DNA of 64,000 nucleotides from Haliotis asinina. Taxonomy: Eukaryota > Mollusca > Gastropoda > Lepetellida > Haliotidae. Position 1 is the stretch's first letter; the number at the start of each line of letters is the position of its first letter. The translations under genes and the position numbers were made by a program. Shown piece by piece: positions 36,546-49,368 of this stretch. The DNA lies in assembly GCF_037392515.1 (NCBI RefSeq), contig NC_090288.1:4457501-4521500 (forward strand). Direction: 5' to 3'. Below the pieces are notes generated by a model. That model had not been told where the DNA came from, searched no databases, and saw only the letters and a list, made by a program, of their open reading frames with translations.

Positions 36546-37538
36546 AACTGGGGTTGTCTTGTTCAGTTAGCCGGACAAGTTGGGCAGAAATTGTGTTTTA
36601 TTGTAGTTTAAATGCCAGGCTGTACCCGCGTGTACGTGGAATGGCTGTTCATAGCCTGGATAATTAAAGAAATGTAAGGTTACAGTGGGAGTCTATGGAC
36701 AAACATTTCATGTTGTGTAACCTTAAGCATGACGGTAGTGCACTTCGCCTGGATACAGCTGGTTGATAAACGGGCGCTAATAAGCTGACAAGAGTGGTCT
36801 CCCTTTGTGCATAGGCCGCCAGCAAGTTGGACGTTCGTCCGCTCGTCTGAAAGGCAAGACTAGGTCACCCAACTCACTCACTCATCTGGAGACTTATGCA
36901 TGTTGAATGGAGTATTGTGATTTCTCTGTGTAAACGCTCAAGCGGACAGGGGCCTAGCTACCATTGTAAAAGAATGCCCGGATTTACACAGGATGGTTGA
37001 CCGACTGCGGTTGGGCAAGTCCCCAATACCATCTAATATGAAGATTTGCAACCTATCGGACTTCCACGATAAGAATTCGCATGCTACGTGCCTGGAGGAG
37101 ACTAGATCTGGTCGAACTGGCAGCTTATTGCACATCTGATTCATGTTCGTATCTAACACTACTTGCTTTCTTGAGCAGATATTATTTAGCCTACATTTAT
37201 CCTGGAAGTAAAGGGTACCAACCCTGTCCAAGTATCATACAAGTCACCTAATTGTTATGTCTATTGCCTGGATTGAACATGAGTAGCAGACGAGGAGCAA
37301 ATTACCGCTTTCAATCTCAGAGCCTGTATAATTAACATCCATAAGACATGGGGGCGGCTATACAGCCAGACAGAGCAATGGGAGACTACTCTCGATTATT
37401 CACGTCGTGTGCATGTAACGTATAGTAAGTGAAGTGGTCGTGAAATGTCCAGTCTTCGGACAACAGGTTTGTAGTCGTGGCCACACACGATTACAGGACT
37501 TTGTGATCTCCATCACATAAAGGGTGTAATGTATTCGA

Positions 37539-37680
37539 CTAGAAGACAGCAACACAGCAGGATACAGCAAAGACCTTTCAATTTCTTCATTTATAATTAG
37601 TTTACTCGTATAGCAACTTCAAGCTGTCACAAAAACAGACTTACTTTAGCTGCCTCTCCTGCTGTGTTGCTGTCTCCTAG
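37539..37680. repeat. Long-spaced hairpin in array unit 1 (24-bp arms)
   Basis: Arms 37539-37562 and 37657-37680 are inverted copies with one mismatch; the core is 'agacagcaacacagcagga' against 'tcctgctgtgttgctgtct'. The loop is 94 bases. The same structure recurs in every unit (for example 41670-41811 in unit 2). On the minus strand the right arm could alternatively be a small exon between a TAG acceptor and a GTAAGT donor. Confidence 0.75.
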
Positions 37681-38074
37681 CTAAGAATTGACCCAAAGGA
37701 GGAAGGAAGACAGACTCATGTTTTTACCATTCATTAATATTTATTGACATATAATCAAGAATAGAATGGCAAGTGCTGAAAGAAAGTCTCCAAATCGGGG
37801 CCAAAAGGGAAGATCAATCCTCTTATTAGTGAAGAAATAAACAAAGAAATGCCAGCCAAAGGGTAAGCCAAAACGTACGTGATCGAAAGGGGGTTGTCCA
37901 AAAATAAACCAAAAGGGTGTAGCCAAAAGAGACCAAAATTGGGAAACGGTATAGTAGACGAGCACCAAAACACACCTTCTCATACAAGACACTTACACCC
38001 GAACATCCATGCAAAACACACCATTACGAACCATTCACACTCACACTAAATCACAAAAAATCTGTTCCCCAAAC

Positions 38075-38191
<117 letters not shown>

Positions 38192-38451
38192 TCTCTCTCT
38201 CGTACACACACACATCAATACCACTATCTCTCTCATCTGTATTCAAAACCACATGCAAATTGCATACTCTAACATGCACACCTAATCTTACAACATGTAC
38301 TCTTGCACACATTCATCCAGTCACATAATACACGTTTACCCCTATCCACGCACACACACGCACACACGTCCGCTTACACTGACAAACGCACCCACGCACG
38401 CACACGCACACACTCATACACACACACACACACACGCACCGGATGAGGAAT

Positions 38452-39137
38452 CTACGAGAATACTCTCCTAAAAGAAGGCAGCCACTCTCCTCAGCGCCTT
38501 CCTCACGGATGAATATCCTCCACGAAGCTGTCGTCGTCCTCGTCCTCATAGACCCCAGTAGTCACTGTCGTCGTCACTTGAGACCGGGTAATAGTCGACA
38601 TAGGTGATGGTGACTGGGGCAGGGAGCGTCTCGCCGTGGTCAGGGCGGGCCCAGAACGGGGTGAAAAACACTCAGGGGATCGGGAGAGGGACTCTGGGAC
38701 GAAGCCAGGGGACGCTACGTCGATGGAATGGGAGGGTGGGAGAAAGGAGGGGTCATTGGGTGAGGTTGACAGGAGACTTTTAACGAAGCAATGTTTAAGA
38801 ATGTTTGAGATCATAGCCCTTGGCCACACATGCTATAAGGTACTATCCAACGAAAAACATGCTGACAGATTGTTAGAAAAAGAATCTTTTTATGTTAATG
38901 TTTAAATTGGAGAGGGGTACCCGGAGACAGACTTTCAGCACACCGTAACAGGTGTGTATATAATATACAATGTCACTGGTGTACATGAGAGGAATTCGAC
39001 AAGGACAAAAGAGGCCAGCTTTTCGGCCCATTCTGAGGGGCATGTAGATCAAATACATACACAGTCGGATTCCTCATCCAGCGACGGCCATAGACTAGCG
39101 GCAGGAGTGACATGATACCGGATCATGTCTTCCCGTG
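38452..39137 (-). pseudogene. Frameshifted copy of the minus-strand candidate, array unit 1
   Basis: The exon at 38452-38714 is 263 bp instead of 261. It has extra bases in three homopolymer-like runs and one lost G, breaking the frame. The upstream exon 39061-39137 is unchanged. Sequencing error in homopolymers is an alternative explanation. Confidence 0.4.
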
Positions 39138-40019
39138 CTGAAAATAACACAAACACTGCATTTAACGACACACCAAATATACGTACAGTGGAACCAAAAT
39201 GTTTCGGAGGCCGACGAGATGATAGCGAGAAAATTGAGAGTCTCTGGGGACAAGTGCAGGAAGTCAAAATCCCTCAGAGGAATTATAATGGGCATTAAAA
39301 CATCAACTAATAATGCTACTATACTATGCATATCTGAAAAAAAATGTTCAAAGAAATAGTATACCTAGCCGACGCCCTGGATATACTAAAAACATCCACT
39401 GCAATTTAGCAACATCCTCCGTCGTATATAAACACCAACAGCTCTCATTTTACTGGTAGAAAAGACATTGAAATTATCAACATTTCTAAATTTCCCCCAA
39501 ATTGCAAATGGCGGCCAGTGGGCATCCACACCGTTACTGTCAAACTACGACCCGTTTCAATACTTATGTACGCTCTTCACTCTTTAGAATGCAATAACAG
39601 TCTGCTTAAATACCTTGACTATGCAGCCTTGTAAACATCTTGTCAGTAGATGATCTCAAAACGATGCTGTAGTCAACGAAATGCAGAGCGATAGGGAGCA
39701 AGAGCGAAAGTGAATCTGTTGGAAACAGAGGGACCGTTGGCAACGACAACGGTAACTACATGGAGACGAAGTCAGAACGAGGCGTCATCGAATGTTTTCG
39801 GCAAGGTCAAACAGCCAGCTATAGCGGCATCTCATGGGGTGAAATTCCTGACGGTTTTAAGGTTTTTAATCAATGACCTGTATATTCAAACGTTGGATAT
39901 ACCGTAGTTCACTAAACCGCCGTGCCCGTTAGATGTTGAAAACACATGATTAACTGTGTGAAACCGTGTAAAGATTAGCACCTTTAAGGAAGGTTAAGTT
40001 TCCGTTTTCAGTCAGAAAA

Positions 40020-40409
40020 ATGCAAATCTTCCGATTCCCTTTTCTCTTTTTCACATATGTTTATCTCGGACACAGAATTTGTAGTCTATACGCTTGCAGT
40101 ACCAGTAATAATGGACAGATGTACTTGGGTATTAAAATCATCTGCATGAAGCTGAAATACAGAGGACATAATTTCTTGAGGGGACCATTTCTTGTGATGG
40201 ACAGTGGACTAAATGACGGCTTAAACCAAACGACAGAAGGAAAGGAAGCAGATCCTGCTTTGAAGGCTGTTGTCATGGTTCCCCTCGGCGATAAAAGGAA
40301 GTGTATGTTGTGTTTGTTTGGACTCCGAGAATTAACTGGCAAACTGGTGAATGTAGGTAGTTGCTGGCAATGTCCATTCATTGGAGGTGGGGACCGTCTT
40401 GTGGTATGA
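40020..40409 (+). CDS. Candidate plus-strand ORF of 129 residues in array unit 1, unrecognised
   Basis: This is the longest frame with a start codon in the unit apart from microsatellite-driven frames. The part from ICSLYACSTSNNGQMYLG to FIGGGDRLVV has strong purine-first codons and six of its seven cysteines. The pyrimidine-rich sequence before it ends in ACACAG (about 40074), so it may be the last exon of a gene whose coding part starts at ICSL rather than at the ATG. The minus-strand frame opposite (40061-40381) is weaker and probably a shadow. No domain is recognised. Confidence 0.35.
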   Translation: MQIFRFPFLFFTYVYLGHRICSLYACSTSNNGQMYLGIKIICMKLKYRGHNFLRGPFLVMDSGLNDGLNQTTEGKEADPALKAVVMVPLGDKRKCMLCLFGLRELTGKLVNVGSCWQCPFIGGGDRLVV

Positions 40410-41049
40410 AGCTCATGGTGTACGTTTAGGGTTCCACTACACTAAATCAGAATGACATGCTCCCTGAGCGAGTAGCGTATGTAAAACGACAGAAGAGACA
40501 GAGACATATGACAGTTGTGATTGGATGAAATAGGGTAAGATGTTTCTGTTTTTAAACGCACATCCATCCAGTAATTAAAACTGACAACAAGTTTAAGCAT
40601 TTGCCTGCTGTCATTTTCATCACCATGACTTATGCTTAAGTGTGTACAGATATTTTCAAGGAGGCGACATTTGGGTGCGGAACTGGGGTTGTCTTGTTCG
40701 GTTAGCCGGACAAGTTGGGCCGAAATTGTGTTTTATTGTAGTTTAAATGCCAGGCTGTACCCGCGTGTACGTGGAATGGCTGTTCATAGCCTGGATAATT
40801 AAAGAAATGTAAGGTTACAGTAGGAGTCTATGGACAAACATTTGATGTTGTGTAACCTTAAGCATGACGGCAGTGCACTTCGCCTGGATACAGCTGGCTG
40901 ATAAACGCGCGCTAATAAGCTGACAAGAGTGGTCTCCCTTTGTGCATAGGCCGCGAGCAAGTTGGACGTTCGTCCGCTCGTCTGAAAGGCAAGAATAGGT
41001 CACCCAACTCACTCACTCATCTGGAGACTTATGCATGTTGAATGGAGTA

Positions 41050-41322
41050 TTGTGATTTCTCTGTGTAAACGCTCAAGCGGACAGGGGCCTAGCTACCATT
41101 GTAAAAGAATGCCCGGATTTACACAGGATGGTTGACCGACTGCGGTTGGGCAAGTCCCCAATACCATCTAATATGAAGATTTGCAACCTATCGGACTTCC
41201 ACGATAAGAATTCGCATGCTACGTGCCTGGAGGAGACTAGATCTGGTCGAACTGGCAGTTCATGCACATCTGATTCATGTTCGTATCTAACACTACTTGG
41301 CTTTCTTGATCAGATATTATAG
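41050..41322 (+). other. Exon-like open stretch in array units (shown for unit 2), about 90 codons
   Basis: The frame reads QADRGLATIVKECPDLHRM, then VDRLRLGKSPIPSNMKICNL, with a clear purine-first, pyrimidine-third codon pattern on the plus strand. It is open before the first ATG at 41128. Unit 1 carries an indel near 37125 that ends it early. Unit 4 loses it in the N gap. An overlapping minus frame (41073-41267) also exists. Function unknown. Confidence 0.25.
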
Positions 41323-42206
41323 CCTACATTTATCCTGGAAGTAAAGGGTACCAACCCTGTCCAAGTATCATACAAGTCACTAATTGTTATGTCTATTGCC
41401 TGGATTGAACATGAGTAGCAGACGAGGAGCAAATTACCGCTTTCAATCTCAGAGCCTGTATAATTAACATCCATAAGACATGGGGGCGGCTATACAGCCA
41501 GACAGAGCAATGGGAGACTACTCTCGATTATTCACGTCGTGTGCATGTAACGTATAGTAAGTGAAGTGGTCGTGAAATGTCCAGTCTTCGGACAACAGGT
41601 TTGTAGTCGTGGCCACACACGATTACAGACTTTGTGATCTCCATCACATAAAGGGTGTAATGTATTCGACTAGAAGACAGCAACACAGCAGGATACAGCA
41701 AAGACCTTTCAATTTCTTCATTTATAATTAGTTTACTCGTATAGCAACTTCAAGCTGTCACAAAAACAGACTTACTTTAGCTGCCTCTCCTGCTGTGTTG
41801 CTGTCTCCTAGCTAAGAATTGACCCAAAGGAGGAAGGAAGACAGACTCATGTTTTTACCATTCATTAATATTTATTGACATATAATCAAGAAATAGAATG
41901 GCAAGTGCTGAAAGAAAGTCTCCAAATCGGGGCCAAAAGGGAAGATCAATCCTCTTATTAGTGGAGAAATAAACAAAGAAATGCCAGCCAAAGGGTAAGC
42001 CAAAACGTACGTGATCGAAAGGGGGTTGTCCAAAAATAAACCAAAAGGGTGTAGCCAAAAGAGACCAAAATTGGGAAACGGTATAGTAGACGAGCACCAA
42101 AACACACCATCTCATACAAGACACTTACATCCGAACATCCATGCAAAACACACCATTACGAACCATTCACACTCACACTAAATCACAAAAAATCTGTTCC
42201 CCAAAC

Positions 42207-42329
<123 letters not shown>

Positions 42330-42605
42330 CTCTCTCTTCTCGTACACACACACATCAATACCACTATCTCTCTCATCTGTATTCAAAACCACATGCAAAT
42401 TGCATACTCTAACATGCACACCTAATCTTACAACATGTACTCTTGCACACATTCATCCAGTCACATAATACACGTTTACCCCTATCCACGCACACACACG
42501 CACACACGTCCGCTTACACTGACAAACGCACCCACGCACGCACACGCACACGCACACACTCATACACACACACACACACACACACACACGCACTGGATGA
42601 GGAAT

Positions 42606-43290
42606 CTACGAGAATACTCTCCTAAAGAAGGCAGCCACTCTCCTCAGCGCCTTCCTCACGGGATGAATATCCTCCACGAAGCTGTCGTCGTCCTCGTCCT
42701 CATAGACCCAGTAGTCACTGTCATCGTCACTTGAGACCGGGTAATAGTCGACATAGGTGATGGTGACTGGGGCAGGGAGCGTCTCGCCGTGGTCAGGGCG
42801 GGCCCAGAACGGGGTGAAAACACTCAGGGGATCGGGAGAGGGACTCTGGGACGAAGCCAGGGGACGCTACGTCGATGGAATGGGGAGGGTGGGAGAAAGG
42901 AGGGGTCATTGGGTGAGGTTGACAGGAGACTTTTAACGAAGCAATGTTTAAGAATGTTTGAGATCATAGCCCTTGGCCACACATGCTATAAGGTACTATC
43001 CAACGAAAAACATGCTGACAGATTGTTAGAAAAAGAATCTTTTTATGTTAATGTTTAAATTGGAGAGGGGTACCCGGAGACAGACTTTCAGCACACCGTA
43101 ACAGGTGTGTATATAATATACAATGTCACTGGTGTACATGAGAGGAATTCGACAAGGACAAAAGAGGCCAGCTTTTCGGCCCATTCTGAGGGGCATGTAG
43201 ATCAAATACATACACAGTCGGATTCCTCATCCAGCGACGGCCATAGACTAGCGGCAGGAGTGACATGATACCGGATCATGTCTTCCCGTG
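42606..43290 (-). CDS. Candidate minus-strand gene 3' end in array unit 2, two exons, unrecognised
   Basis: The last exon is 42606-42866 (261 bp, 86 residues plus TAG) and the preceding exon is 43214-43290 (77 bp). The upstream exon is framed by TTATTTTCAG and GTATGT. The last exon follows a C/T-rich tract ending in GTAG. The phases join at a codon boundary. The product reads ...MIRYHVTPAASLWPSLDEESDC, then a Pro/Ser-rich stretch, VTITYVDYYPV, the acidic run DDDSDYWVYEDEDDD, and a basic amphipathic end RKALRRVAAFFRRVFS. The last exon has no Met, so a start must lie upstream and was not found. In every unit an AATAAA lies on the minus strand about 700 bases downstream (37745-37740 in unit 1). 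This would put the CT and CA tracts in the 3' UTR. The block is GC-richer than its surroundings. No known family is recognised. Confidence 0.45.
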
Positions 43291-44172
43291 CTGAAAATAA
43301 CACAAACACTGCATTTAACGACACACCAAATATACGTACAGTGGAACCAAAATGTTTCGGAGGCCGACGAGATGATAGCGAGAAAATTGAGAGTCTCTGG
43401 GGACAAGTGCAGGAAGTCAAAATCCCTCAGAGGAATTATAATGGGCATTAAAACATCAACTAATAATGCTACTATACTATGCATATCTGAAAAAAAATGT
43501 TCAAAGAAATAGTATACCTAGCCGACGCCCTGGATATACTAAAAACATCCACTGCAATTTAGCAACATCCTCCGTCGTATATAAACACCAACAGCTCTCA
43601 TTTTACTGGTAGAAAAGACATTGAAATTATCAACATTTCTAAATTTCCCCCAAATTGCAAATGGCGGCCAGTGGGCATCCACACCGTTACTGTCAAACTA
43701 CGGCCCGTTTCAATACTTATGTACGCTCTTCACTCTTTAGAATGCAATAACAGTCTGCTTAAATACCTTGACTATGCAGCCTTGTAAACATCTTGTCAGT
43801 AGATGATCTCAAAACGATGCTGTAGTCAACGAAATGCAGAGCGATAGGGAGCAAGAGCGAAAGTGAATCTGTTGGAAACAGAGGGACCGTTGGCAACGAC
43901 AACGGTAACTACATGGAGACGAAGTCAGAACGAGGCGTCATCGAATGTTTTCGGCAAGGTCAAACAGCCAGCTATAGCGGCATCTCATGGGGTGAAATTC
44001 CTGACGGTTTTAAGGTTTTTAATCAATGACCTGTATATTCAAACGTTGGATATACCGTAGTTCACTAAACCGCCGTGCCCGTTAGATGTTGAAAACACAT
44101 GATTAACTGTGTGAAACCGTGTAAAGATTAGCACCTTTAAGGAAGGTTAAGTTTCCGTTTTCAGTCAGAAAA

Positions 44173-44562
44173 ATGCAAATCTTCCGATTCCCTTTTCTCT
44201 TTTTCACATATGTTTATCTCGGACACAGAATTTGTAGTCTATACGCTTGCAGTACCAGTAATAATGGACAGATGTACTTGGGTATTAAAATCATCTGCAT
44301 GAAGCTGAAATACAGAGGACATAATTTCTTGAGGGGACCATTTCTTGTGATGGACAGTGGACTAAATGACGGCTTAAACCAAACGACAGAAGGAAAGGAA
44401 GCAGATCCTGCTTTGAAGGCTGTTGTCATGGTTCCCCTCGGCGATAAAAGGAAGTGTATGTTGTGTTTGTTTGGACTCCGAGAATTAACTGGCAAACTGG
44501 TGAATGTAGGTAGTTGCTGGCAATGTCCATTCATTGGAGGTGGGGACCGTCTTGTGGTATGA
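44173..44562 (+). CDS. Candidate plus-strand ORF, array unit 2
   Basis: Protein identical to the unit 1 copy over all 129 codons. Confidence 0.35.
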   Translation: MQIFRFPFLFFTYVYLGHRICSLYACSTSNNGQMYLGIKIICMKLKYRGHNFLRGPFLVMDSGLNDGLNQTTEGKEADPALKAVVMVPLGDKRKCMLCLFGLRELTGKLVNVGSCWQCPFIGGGDRLVV

Positions 44563-46370
44563 AGCTCATGGTGTACGTTTAGGGTTCCACTACACTAAAT
44601 CAGAATGACATGCTCCCTGAGCGAGTAGCGTATGTAAAACGACAGAAGAGACAGAGACATATGACAGTTGTGATTGGATGAAATAGGGTAAGATGTTTCT
44701 GTTTTTAAACGCACATCCATCCAGTAATTAAAACTGACAACAAGTTTAAGCATTTGCCTGCTGTCATTTTCATCACCATGACTTATGCTTAAGTGTGTAC
44801 AGATATTTTCAAGGAGGCGACATTTGGTGCGGAACTGGGGTTGTCTTGTTCGGTTAGCCGGACAAGTTGGGCCGAAATTGTGTTTTATTGTAGTTTAAAT
44901 GCCAGGCTGTACCCGCGTGTACGTGGAATGGCTGTTCATAGCCTGGATAATTAAAGAAATGTAAGGTTACAGTAGGAGTCTATGGACAAACATTTGATGT
45001 TGTGTAACCTTAAGCATGACGGCAGTGCACTTCGCCTGGATACAGCTGGCTGATAAACGCGCGCTAATAAGCTGACAAGAGTGGTCTCCCTTTGTGCATA
45101 GGCCGCGAGCAAGTTGGACGTTCGTCCGCTCGTCTGAAAGGCAAGAATAGGTCACCCAACTCACTCACTCATCTGGAGACTTATGCATGTTGAATGGAGT
45201 ATTGTGATTTCTCTGTGTAAACGCTCAAGCGGACAGGGGCCTAGCTACCATTGTAAAAGAATGCCCGGATTTACACAGGATGGTTGACCGACTGCGGTTG
45301 GGCAAGTCCCCAATACCATCTAATATGAAGATTTGCAACCTATCGGACTTCCACGATAAGAATTCGCATGCTACGTGCCTGGAGGAGACTAGATCTGGTC
45401 GAACTGGCAGTTCATGCACATCTGATTCATGTTCGTATCTAACACTACTTGGCTTTCTTGATCAGATATTATAGCCTACATTTATCCTGGAAGTAAAGGG
45501 TACCAACCCTGTCCAAGTATCATACAAGTCACTAATTGTTATGTCTATTGCCTGGATTGAACATGAGTAGCAGACGAGGAGCAAATTACCGCTTTCAATC
45601 TCAGAGCCTGTATAATTAACATCCATAAGACATGGGGGCGGCTATACAGCCAGACAGAGCAATGGGAGACTACTCTCGATTATTCACGTCGTGTGCATGT
45701 AACGTATAGTAAGTGAAGTGGTCGTGAAATGTCCAGTCTTCGGACAACAGGTTTGTAGTCGTGGCCACACACGATTACAGACTTTGTGATCTCCATCACA
45801 TAAAGGGTGTAATGTATTCGACTAGAAGACAGCAACACAGCAGGATACAGCAAAGACCTTTCAATTTCTTCATTTATAATTAGTTTACTCGTATAGCAAC
45901 TTCAAGCTGTCACAAAAACAGACTTACTTTAGCTGCCTCTCCTGCTGTGTTGCTGTCTCCTAGCTAAGAATTGACCCAAAGGAGGAAGGAAGAGACAGAC
46001 TCATGTTTTTACCATTCATTAATATTTATTGACATATAATCAAGAAATAGAATGGCAAGTGCTGAAAGAAAGTCTCCAAATCGGGGCCAAAAGGGAAGAT
46101 CAATCCTCTTATTAGTGGAGAAATAAACAAAGAAATGCCAGCCAAAGGGTAAGCCAAAACGTACGTGATCGAAAGGGGGTTGTCCAAAAATAAACCAAAA
46201 GGGTGTAGCCAAAAGAGACCAAAATTGGGAAACGGTATAGTAGACGAGCACCAAAACACACCATCTCATACAAGACACTTACATCCGAACATCCATGCAA
46301 AACACACCATTACGAACCATTCACACTCACACTAAATCACAAAAAATCTGTTCCCCAAACCCATCTCTCT

Positions 46371-46459
<89 letters not shown>

Positions 46460-46758
46460 ACTCATCTCTCTCTCTCTCACCCTCTCTCTCTCTCGTACAC
46501 ACACACATCAATACCACTATCTCTCTCATCTGTATTCAAAACCACATGCAAATTGCATACTCTAACATGCACACCTAATCTTACAACATGTACTCTTGCA
46601 CACATTCATCCAGTCACATAATACACGTTTACCCCTATCCACGCACACACACGCACACACGTCCGCTTACACTGACAAACGCACCCACGCACGCACACGC
46701 ACACGCACACACTCATACACACACACACACACACACACACACGCACTGGATGAGGAAT

Positions 46759-47443
46759 CTACGAGAATACTCTCCTAAAGAAGGCAGCCACTCTCCTCAG
46801 CGCCTTCCTCACGGGATGAATATCCTCCACGAAGCTGTCGTCGTCCTCGTCCTCATAGACCCAGTAGTCACTGTCGTCGTCACTTGAGACCGGGTAATAG
46901 TCGACATAGGTGATGGTGACTGGGGCAGGGAGCGTCTCGCCGTGGTCAGGGCGGGCCCAGAACGGGGTGAAAACACTCAGGGGATCGGGAGAGGGACTCT
47001 GGGACGAAGCCAGGGGACGCTACGTCGATGGAATGGGGAGGGTGGGAGAAAGGAGGGGTCATTGGGTGAGGTTGACAGGAGACTTTTAACGAAGCAATGT
47101 TTAAGAATGTTTGAGATCATAGCCCTTGGCCACACATGCTATAAGGTACTATCCAACGAAAAACATGCTGACAGATTGTTAGAAAAAGAATCTTTTTATG
47201 TTAATGTTTAAATTGGAGAGGGGTACCCGGAGACAGACTTTCAGCACACCGTAACAGGTGTGTATATAATATACAATGTCACTGGTGTACATGAGAGGAA
47301 TTCGACAAGGACAAAAGAGGCCAGCTTTTCGGCCCATTCTGAGGGGCATGTAGATCAAATACATACACAGTCGGATTCCTCATCCAGCGACGGCCATAGA
47401 CTAGCGGCAGGAGTGACATGATACCGGATCATGTCTTCCCGTG
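46759..47443 (-). CDS. Candidate minus-strand gene 3' end in array unit 3
   Basis: Exons are 46759-47019 and 47367-47443, with the same frame and splice signals as the unit 2 copy and no frameshift. Confidence 0.45.
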
Positions 47444-48326
47444 CTGAAAATAACACAAACACTGCATTTAACGACACACCAAATATACGTACAGTGGAAC
47501 CAAAATGTTTCGGAGGCCGACGAGATGATAGCGAGAAAATTGAGAGTCTCTGGGGACAAGTGCAGGAAGTCAAAATCCCTCAGAGGAATTATAATGGGCA
47601 TTAAAACATCAACTAATAATGCTACTATACTATGCATATCTGAAAAAAAATGTTCAAAGAAATAGTATACCTAGCCGACGCCCTGGATATACTAAAAACA
47701 TCCACTGCAATTTAGCAACATCCTCCGTCGTATATAAACACCAACAGCTCTCATTTTACTGGTAGAAAAGACATTGAAATTATCAACATTTCTAAATTTC
47801 CCCCAAATTGCAAATGGCGGCCAGTGGGCATCCACACCGTTACTGTCAAACTACGGCCCGTTTCAATACTTATGTACGCTCTTCACTCTTTAGAATGCAA
47901 TAACAGTCTGCTTAAATACCTTGACTATGCAGCCTTGTAAACATCTTGTCAGTAGATGATCTCAAAACGATGCTGTAGTCAACGAAATGCAGAGCGATAG
48001 GGAGCAAGAGCGAAAGTGAATCTGTTGGAAACAGAGGGACCGTTGGCAACGACAACGGTAACTACATGGAGACGAAGTCAGAACGAGGCGTCATCGAATG
48101 TTTTCGGCAAGGTCAAACAGCCAGCTATAGCGGCATCTCATGGGGTGAAATTCCTGACGGTTTTAAGGTTTTTAATCAATGACCTGTATATTCAAACGTT
48201 GGATATACCGTAGTTCACTAAACCGCCGTGCCCGTTAGATGTTGAAAACACATGATTAACTGTGTGAAACCGTGGTAAAGATTAGCACCTTTAAGGAAGG
48301 TTAAGTTTCCGTTTTCAGTCAGAAAA

Positions 48327-48716
48327 ATGCAAATCTTCCGATTCCCTTTTCTCTTTTTCACATATGTTTATCTCGGACACAGAATTTGTAGTCTATACGC
48401 TTGCAGTACCAGTAATAATGGACAGATGTACTTGGGTATTAAAATCATCTGCATGAAGCTGAAATACAGAGGACATAATTTCTTGAGGGGACCATTTCTT
48501 GTGATGGACAGTGGACTAAATGACGGCTTAAACCAAACGACAGAAGGAAAGGAAGCAGATCCTGCTTTGAAGGCTGTTGTCATGGTTCCCCTCGGCGATA
48601 AAAGGAAGTGTATGTTGTGTTTGTTTGGACTCCGAGAATTAACTGGCAAACTGGTGAATGTAGGTAGTTGCTGGCAATGTCCATTCATTGGAGGTGGGGA
48701 CCGTCTTGTGGTATGA
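48327..48716 (+). CDS. Candidate plus-strand ORF, array unit 3
   Basis: Protein identical to the unit 1 copy. Confidence 0.35.
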   Translation: MQIFRFPFLFFTYVYLGHRICSLYACSTSNNGQMYLGIKIICMKLKYRGHNFLRGPFLVMDSGLNDGLNQTTEGKEADPALKAVVMVPLGDKRKCMLCLFGLRELTGKLVNVGSCWQCPFIGGGDRLVV

Positions 48717-49368
48717 AGCTCATGGTGTACGTTTAGGGTTCCACTACACTAAATCAGAATGACATGCTCCCTGAGCGAGTAGCGTATGTAAAACGACAGA
48801 AGAGACAGAGACATATGACAGTTGTGATTGGATGAAATAGGGTAAGATGTTTCTGTTTTTAACGCACATCCATCCAGTAATTAAAACTGACAACAAGTTT
48901 AAGCATTTGCCTGCTGTCATTTTCATCACCATGACTTATGCTTAAGTGTGTACAGATATTTTCAAGGAGGCGACATTTGGTGCGGAACTGGGGTTGTCTT
49001 GTTCGGTTAGCCGGACAAGTTGGGCCGAAATTGTGTTTTATTGTAGTTTAAATGCCAGGCTGTACCCGCGTGTACGTGGAATGGCTGTTCATAGCCTGGA
49101 TAATTAAAGAAATGTAAGGTTACAGTAGGAGTCTATGGACAAACATTTGATGTTGTGTAACCTTAAGCATGACGGCAGTGCACTTCGCCTGGATACAGCT
49201 GGCTGATAAACGCGCGCTAATAAGCTGACAAGAGTGGTCTCCCTTTGTGCATAGGCCGCGAGCAAGTTGGACGTTCGTCCGCTCGTCTGAAAGGCAAGAA
49301 TAGGTCACCCAACTCACTCACTCATCTGGAGACTTATGCATGTTGAATGGAGTATTGTGATTTCTCTG

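Larger units (their letters stand above)
44833..48985 (+). repeat. Array unit 3
   Basis: Complete unit of 4,153 bp, very close to unit 2. (CT)n about 46364-46494 with several CC interruptions, (CA)n-rich about 46640-46745. Confidence 0.95.

Noticed and set aside
37741..37992. Minus-strand hydrophobic frame (83-89 residues) recurring in each unit
   Set aside because: Trp/Phe-rich reading of an A-rich stretch full of 'ccaaaaggg' variants; more likely compositional. It would fall in the 3' UTR of the minus candidate.
42435..42734. His-Thr-rich frames over the (CA)n tracts
   Set aside because: Same reason: microsatellite translation. Their downstream part overlaps the better-supported minus-strand exon on the opposite strand.
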